This document shows, piece by piece, positions 60,636-64,000 of a stretch of DNA of 64,000 bases (its first letter is position 1; each line of letters begins with the position of its first letter). Location of the stretch: the NCBI GenBank assembly GCA_946965045.2, contig OX337241.1:2475744-2539743 (forward strand), written 5' to 3'. Made by a program: the position numbers and the translations under genes. The notes beneath the pieces are model-generated. The model was not told the origin of the DNA. It did no database searches and saw only the letters and a list, made by a program, of their open reading frames with translations. This DNA comes from Epithemia pelagica (Eukaryota > Bacillariophyta > Bacillariophyceae > Surirellales > Surirellaceae).

Positions 60636-63002
60636 ATGACGCTCCTCAATTCTTCCCAGGCTCGTGAACCACCCAACACTGCGACAACGACGAATACATC
60701 GACCATGACAAATACGCAAGATACCAAACGGTCCAAACTCAAAACGAAAAAATCCTCCAAAACCAAGAAACCAAAGGAGGAGGAACCATGGTCCAGGGAG
60801 GAGGAGGATACTGCTGCGGACAACGCCCAACGCGACAGAAAAATTCTGGACAAGCAAGGGAACCACAAAAAGAAGAAACCCAACAAGGAGGGTCACACAA
60901 CTCCAAAGAAGGCACTCCAAGCACAAGGTTCTTTGAGAGATACATCCAAAAAACAAGTGCAAACGATTGTTCACCAGGACGTGAAGGACGATGGTAACAC
61001 TACGAGTGGTGGTGGTGGCGAGAACAACGACAAGAAGAACAACAAGATCAAAAGCGACAAGAAAAGTAGCAGCAAACGATCCCTAGATACAAAGCAAAGG
61101 AGCAAAAAACATGGCAAGGCCAAGGAATCTTCCGGAAAAAATGTTTCTCCCAACACTGGAAACATGCCAAATCGGACAGCCACCGTTCCCCAGCACCGAG
61201 ACCGAGATGACGAATCGATCAGCAGGACCGATCCACAAGACATGGCCTTTCCTTTGGATTTGACACGATCGGCTCCAATCCAATCCTTACCTGGTGCCTT
61301 TCGCCAAGGAGGAAACCGTCGTCCGCAAGACGAAAATGAGGATAATAGTAGTACCAATTTCTTGGTGAATGAAGAAACTACTCTCGAGTCGACACCACAA
61401 GAACCAAACAACCCTACCCACAATGCCGTGAACAACACCCGAGATACAGAGAGTAACAACAACACCAATACTAATAATGAAGTATTGATCGAAGCCTACT
61501 TGGTGGATGACGAACCGTCATCACCACCGGAACAAGACCGGGAAGTCTTTCACGAAGAACATGAACAAGCCGAACGTCGTCCTACAACCACACTTCCTAC
61601 CGCCGAAGTCATGCGCATGGTTCATATTCGAGACTCGCAAGTCCGGAATGATGATAAAAAAGATGATGTGATGGATGAAGAGCAACCATTGCCGTTCGAC
61701 AATAACAACAACAATGAGACTAACCATCCAAAGACCCGAATAAGTATGTGGATGGGACTCGTGTTGGTAGTGGGTGTCGTTGTCGCCATTGTTGTTGGAG
61801 TCGTTGTGGGTGTCCTCGTGGCAGGGGGCAGTAGCGAAGGAGGAGGAAGCACCACCACCACCACCAATCCTGACAATACTAATGGCAATACCAACACGGA
61901 CGATGGTACGCCCTCTACCGACGACCAACCCACCATCCCCGATCCAGACATCTTGCCCGGGGACTTTGGAGTCTATGAAACGGGCATTTTACAACAGCGC
62001 GATGTGGCATCCTTTCATGCCTTGCAATGGGGTGTGCAACATTCCGAATCCTGTTACTTCCCTCCTACATCGGCCTTGGGAGGACGACAAATTCGTATTG
62101 GATGCGATAGTCCCAGTGCTGTGGTCGTCTTGGCCGAAGAACCCTTGCCAGTCTTACCAGGCAGCGTGCCACCATCCTCCACTTCATCCCTCTTGACGCC
62201 ATCAGATGTGACTTTGGAATGTGAACGGGAAGCGGCAAACGAAATTGTCTGTCAATGGAATAGTGAATTTGGTGACCAACCCTTGACCGCCCTCTATCAT
62301 CTCTTGGTGGGTTGTGGTGGTGTGCTTGGAGATGATGCCGCCTTGATGATGTATGCTAAATTGGAAGAATGGGATCAGGACGGAATCGTAGCACCACCGT
62401 TGACAGACCCGGGCATTCCTTTGTCACCACCCGAGCTGGAATGCGGCCAAATGGTGGACGAGCTCTATGAAGATGTGTCCACCACCACCACGATCCACAC
62501 CGCATCCTTCCGTGGAGACCTTTTGCAATGGGTCTCGATGAGCATGTTTTGTTTCATTGACCCACAAGATCTCTTGGTAGACCCAGAAGCGTCGCCTGAC
62601 GATACCTTCTTTGAAGTCTTGCCAGTGGAATGTTTCGGAGGAAGTGAAGCGATTGAATTGAACCAAAGAGAAGAGACACAACATGTCTGCTTTGCTCATA
62701 CTATTTGTGAAACAGACCAAGTCTGTACTATTGACGATACTTTTGCGGATTGTACCGGGGATTCATTTTGCTACATCGACGTGGAAGACTTGCCTGTTGT
62801 GGATGGCTTGACCATGTTTCATCAAGATGGACCTTTGCATCCGCGTTGTATATTTCCAGTGATTGATCTTCCTCAAGAACAGGAGCTTCGACTCATTTGG
62901 TTGGATACGCTGCGCAACAATCTGGTTGGCTCGTACTACGATATTTCTATGGAATTGTCCCTTTTATTGGATATTCCCCCCAATCGAAATTTCGCTGCGT
63001 GA
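60636..63002 (+). CDS. single-pass membrane protein, paralogous family member C
   Basis: 788 codons from ATG 60636 (MTLLNSSQAREPPNT) to TGA 63000; the frame opens 10 codons earlier without ATG, and member D starts with the matching MTLNSLQAQEPPNT. The N-terminus is Lys-rich (SKLKTKKSSKTKKPK and more) rather than Ser-rich. Family motifs: LTRSAPIQSLPGAF, NEVLIEAYLV and LPTAEVMRMV. The membrane helix is at about 370-397 (GLVLVVGVVVAIVVGVVVGV). The ectodomain keeps the Cys/Trp frame (FHALQWGVQHSESC, CEREAANEIVCQW, FRGDLLQWVSMSMFC, CFAHTICETDQVC, CTGDSFCYID) but is the most diverged of the three, with a different tail. No known domain. Confidence 0.82.
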   Translation: MTLLNSSQAREPPNTATTTNTSTMTNTQDTKRSKLKTKKSSKTKKPKEEEPWSREEEDTAADNAQRDRKILDKQGNHKKKKPNKEGHTTPKKALQAQGSLRDTSKKQVQTIVHQDVKDDGNTTSGGGGENNDKKNNKIKSDKKSSSKRSLDTKQRSKKHGKAKESSGKNVSPNTGNMPNRTATVPQHRDRDDESISRTDPQDMAFPLDLTRSAPIQSLPGAFRQGGNRRPQDENEDNSSTNFLVNEETTLESTPQEPNNPTHNAVNNTRDTESNNNTNTNNEVLIEAYLVDDEPSSPPEQDREVFHEEHEQAERRPTTTLPTAEVMRMVHIRDSQVRNDDKKDDVMDEEQPLPFDNNNNNETNHPKTRISMWMGLVLVVGVVVAIVVGVVVGVLVAGGSSEGGGSTTTTTNPDNTNGNTNTDDGTPSTDDQPTIPDPDILPGDFGVYETGILQQRDVASFHALQWGVQHSESCYFPPTSALGGRQIRIGCDSPSAVVVLAEEPLPVLPGSVPPSSTSSLLTPSDVTLECEREAANEIVCQWNSEFGDQPLTALYHLLVGCGGVLGDDAALMMYAKLEEWDQDGIVAPPLTDPGIPLSPPELECGQMVDELYEDVSTTTTIHTASFRGDLLQWVSMSMFCFIDPQDLLVDPEASPDDTFFEVLPVECFGGSEAIELNQREETQHVCFAHTICETDQVCTIDDTFADCTGDSFCYIDVEDLPVVDGLTMFHQDGPLHPRCIFPVIDLPQEQELRLIWLDTLRNNLVGSYYDISMELSLLLDIPPNRNFAA

Positions 63003-63889
63003 TCCACGTGTTGCGGGATACGACCTTGTGAAGGACCTTGGTCTTGGGATCGACTTTGGAAAGAAAGATGCTGTACGTTTTCCGGTCTTCAGTACCCAAA
63101 CCAGGGACCACAACAAATAGGAACGAGTTTCCTTGACCTTATATCGTAGTGTTTTCTTCACGCACGGGTTGTAAACAGTCCCAGATTGCGACAAGCTGGT
63201 CGACTTGAGGGGTTCCCCTGGTCACTCCGTCACCATGTTTGATTGCAGATGAATTGGAACAAGAACAGGGCACGTCGGGAGCATCAGACTCCTGTTGTGG
63301 CCCCCTCCCCACCATGCAGTACTGGGTCCAACAGACACACAGAGGCCTTTGGTGCAGTCCGCCTCAAGCTGCCACCGTTCCAATACGGATCTCTTACTAG
63401 AGGTTCAAGACTACTCCTGGCTTTCTCTCTTGCGGTTTTGCTAGCCGTAATCCGTAGGGACAGACAGACGGATGGATTATAGGTCGCGTTTCTTGCCGAG
63501 AAGATGCTGCCGTGTTGTGGTCGCTGTTATAACTGCACAGAACAGCAGAAATAATAAACAAAAGACGCCGTTGATATTCCTCGCATTCTTGTTGGGCGTT
63601 TTGTCCGGTTTCGTTGGGCCAATCCATAAATTTGAACCACAAACGGCAACCACAGGGGGGAGATTCGAAACTACAAAGTTACAAGACGACAGCAACAATT
63701 GTAGAGCAAGAAGCCTTCCAGTCCATTGCGTGTTGAGGGGCAGGAAGAGAGAAAGTGCAGTTTTGGCCTTTTTTTCGAATCGAAACCATCTTCCTCCATC
63801 TATTTGGAACCTCTCGAGTAGAACCTTGAGAGACGTTGGCCAACTTGGATCACTCTTGTGGAATCGAGAGCCCAAGTAGTAGTCTCATC
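63003..63889. other. intergenic between members C and D
   Basis: 3' flank of C (similar to that of B) followed by the duplicated upstream block at 63459-63889. No gene seen. Confidence 0.55.
63459..63889 (+). repeat. upstream block of member D
   Basis: Diverged copy of 60169-60635 in the same orientation, directly before the ATG of member D. Confidence 0.75.
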
Positions 63890-64000
63890 ATGACGCTCAA
63901 TTCTCTCCAGGCTCAGGAACCACCCAACACCGTGACAACGGCGTCCCATACACAAGATTCGCCCTCTGTTCGGTCCAAACTAAAAAAGAAAAAATCTTCC
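63890..64000 (+). CDS. paralogous family member D, 5' end only
   Basis: ATG 63890 opens 37 codons that run off the window. The start MTLNSLQAQEPPNT and the later RSKLKKKKSS match the first residues of member C, and the upstream block is duplicated too, so this is the next gene of the tandem series. The spacing of starts is 3014 bp (B to C) and 3254 bp (C to D). Confidence 0.75.
   Translation, partial: MTLNSLQAQEPPNTVTTASHTQDSPSVRSKLKKKKSS

Overview
The window looks like nuclear DNA of a eukaryotic alga, most likely a pennate diatom. The reasons are intron-poor genes rich in homopolymeric and acidic tracts, GT-AG introns of about 70-100 bp in the few interrupted genes, a membrane nucleotide cyclase fused to a class I cyclic-nucleotide phosphodiesterase, a secreted protein with Lys-Gly and Pro-Thr tracts, and a Copia-type LTR element whose protein resembles diatom (CoDi-like) polyproteins. 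Seminavis robusta or a relative is a guess, not a demonstration. There are no operons; genes are monocistronic and lie on both strands. TAA, TAG and TGA all serve as stops.

Left part (1-32.8 kb), ordinary gene territory with long non-coding gaps: an acidic unknown protein (501-1118, -), an inverted-repeat element (2639-4352), a low-complexity unknown protein (4745-6757, +), a medium-chain dehydrogenase with an in-frame stop in its apparent old N-terminus (7743-8717, +), a PRMT1-like arginine methyltransferase (10219-11757, +), a two-pore K+ channel with EF hands and a very long low-complexity N-terminus (12107-15727, -), a five-exon cyclase-phosphodiesterase receptor (19888-23933, +), a leucine-rich-repeat protein (26331-27752, -) and a divergent coproporphyrinogen III oxidase-like protein (31391-32833, +). 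A dispersed repeat of about 200 bp occurs at 18814 and 30468.

Middle part (33.2-53.6 kb), a nest of mobile elements inside a tandem duplication. A gene for a secreted beta-propeller protein is present twice: a truncated first copy (33756-34991) and a full second copy (49443-53552). Exactly between the duplicated segments lies a 12.6 kb DNA transposon with 16-bp terminal inverted repeats (34986-47564). It carries two convergent damaged genes, a transposase-like gene on + and an unknown accessory gene on -. The accessory gene is split by a very young LTR retrotransposon (40537-45957; 761-bp LTRs, 5-bp target duplication) whose single 1139-codon ORF keeps a Copia-like layout but lacks integrase and reverse-transcriptase catalytic signatures. 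A further 1.33 kb inverted-repeat element (47820-49152) sits upstream of the second propeller gene copy, and the first copy supplies its empty site.

Right part (54.3-64 kb), a cluster of at least four paralogous single-pass membrane proteins (one -, three +, the last cut by the window end) with shared juxtamembrane motifs and a Cys-containing ectodomain of no recognised family.
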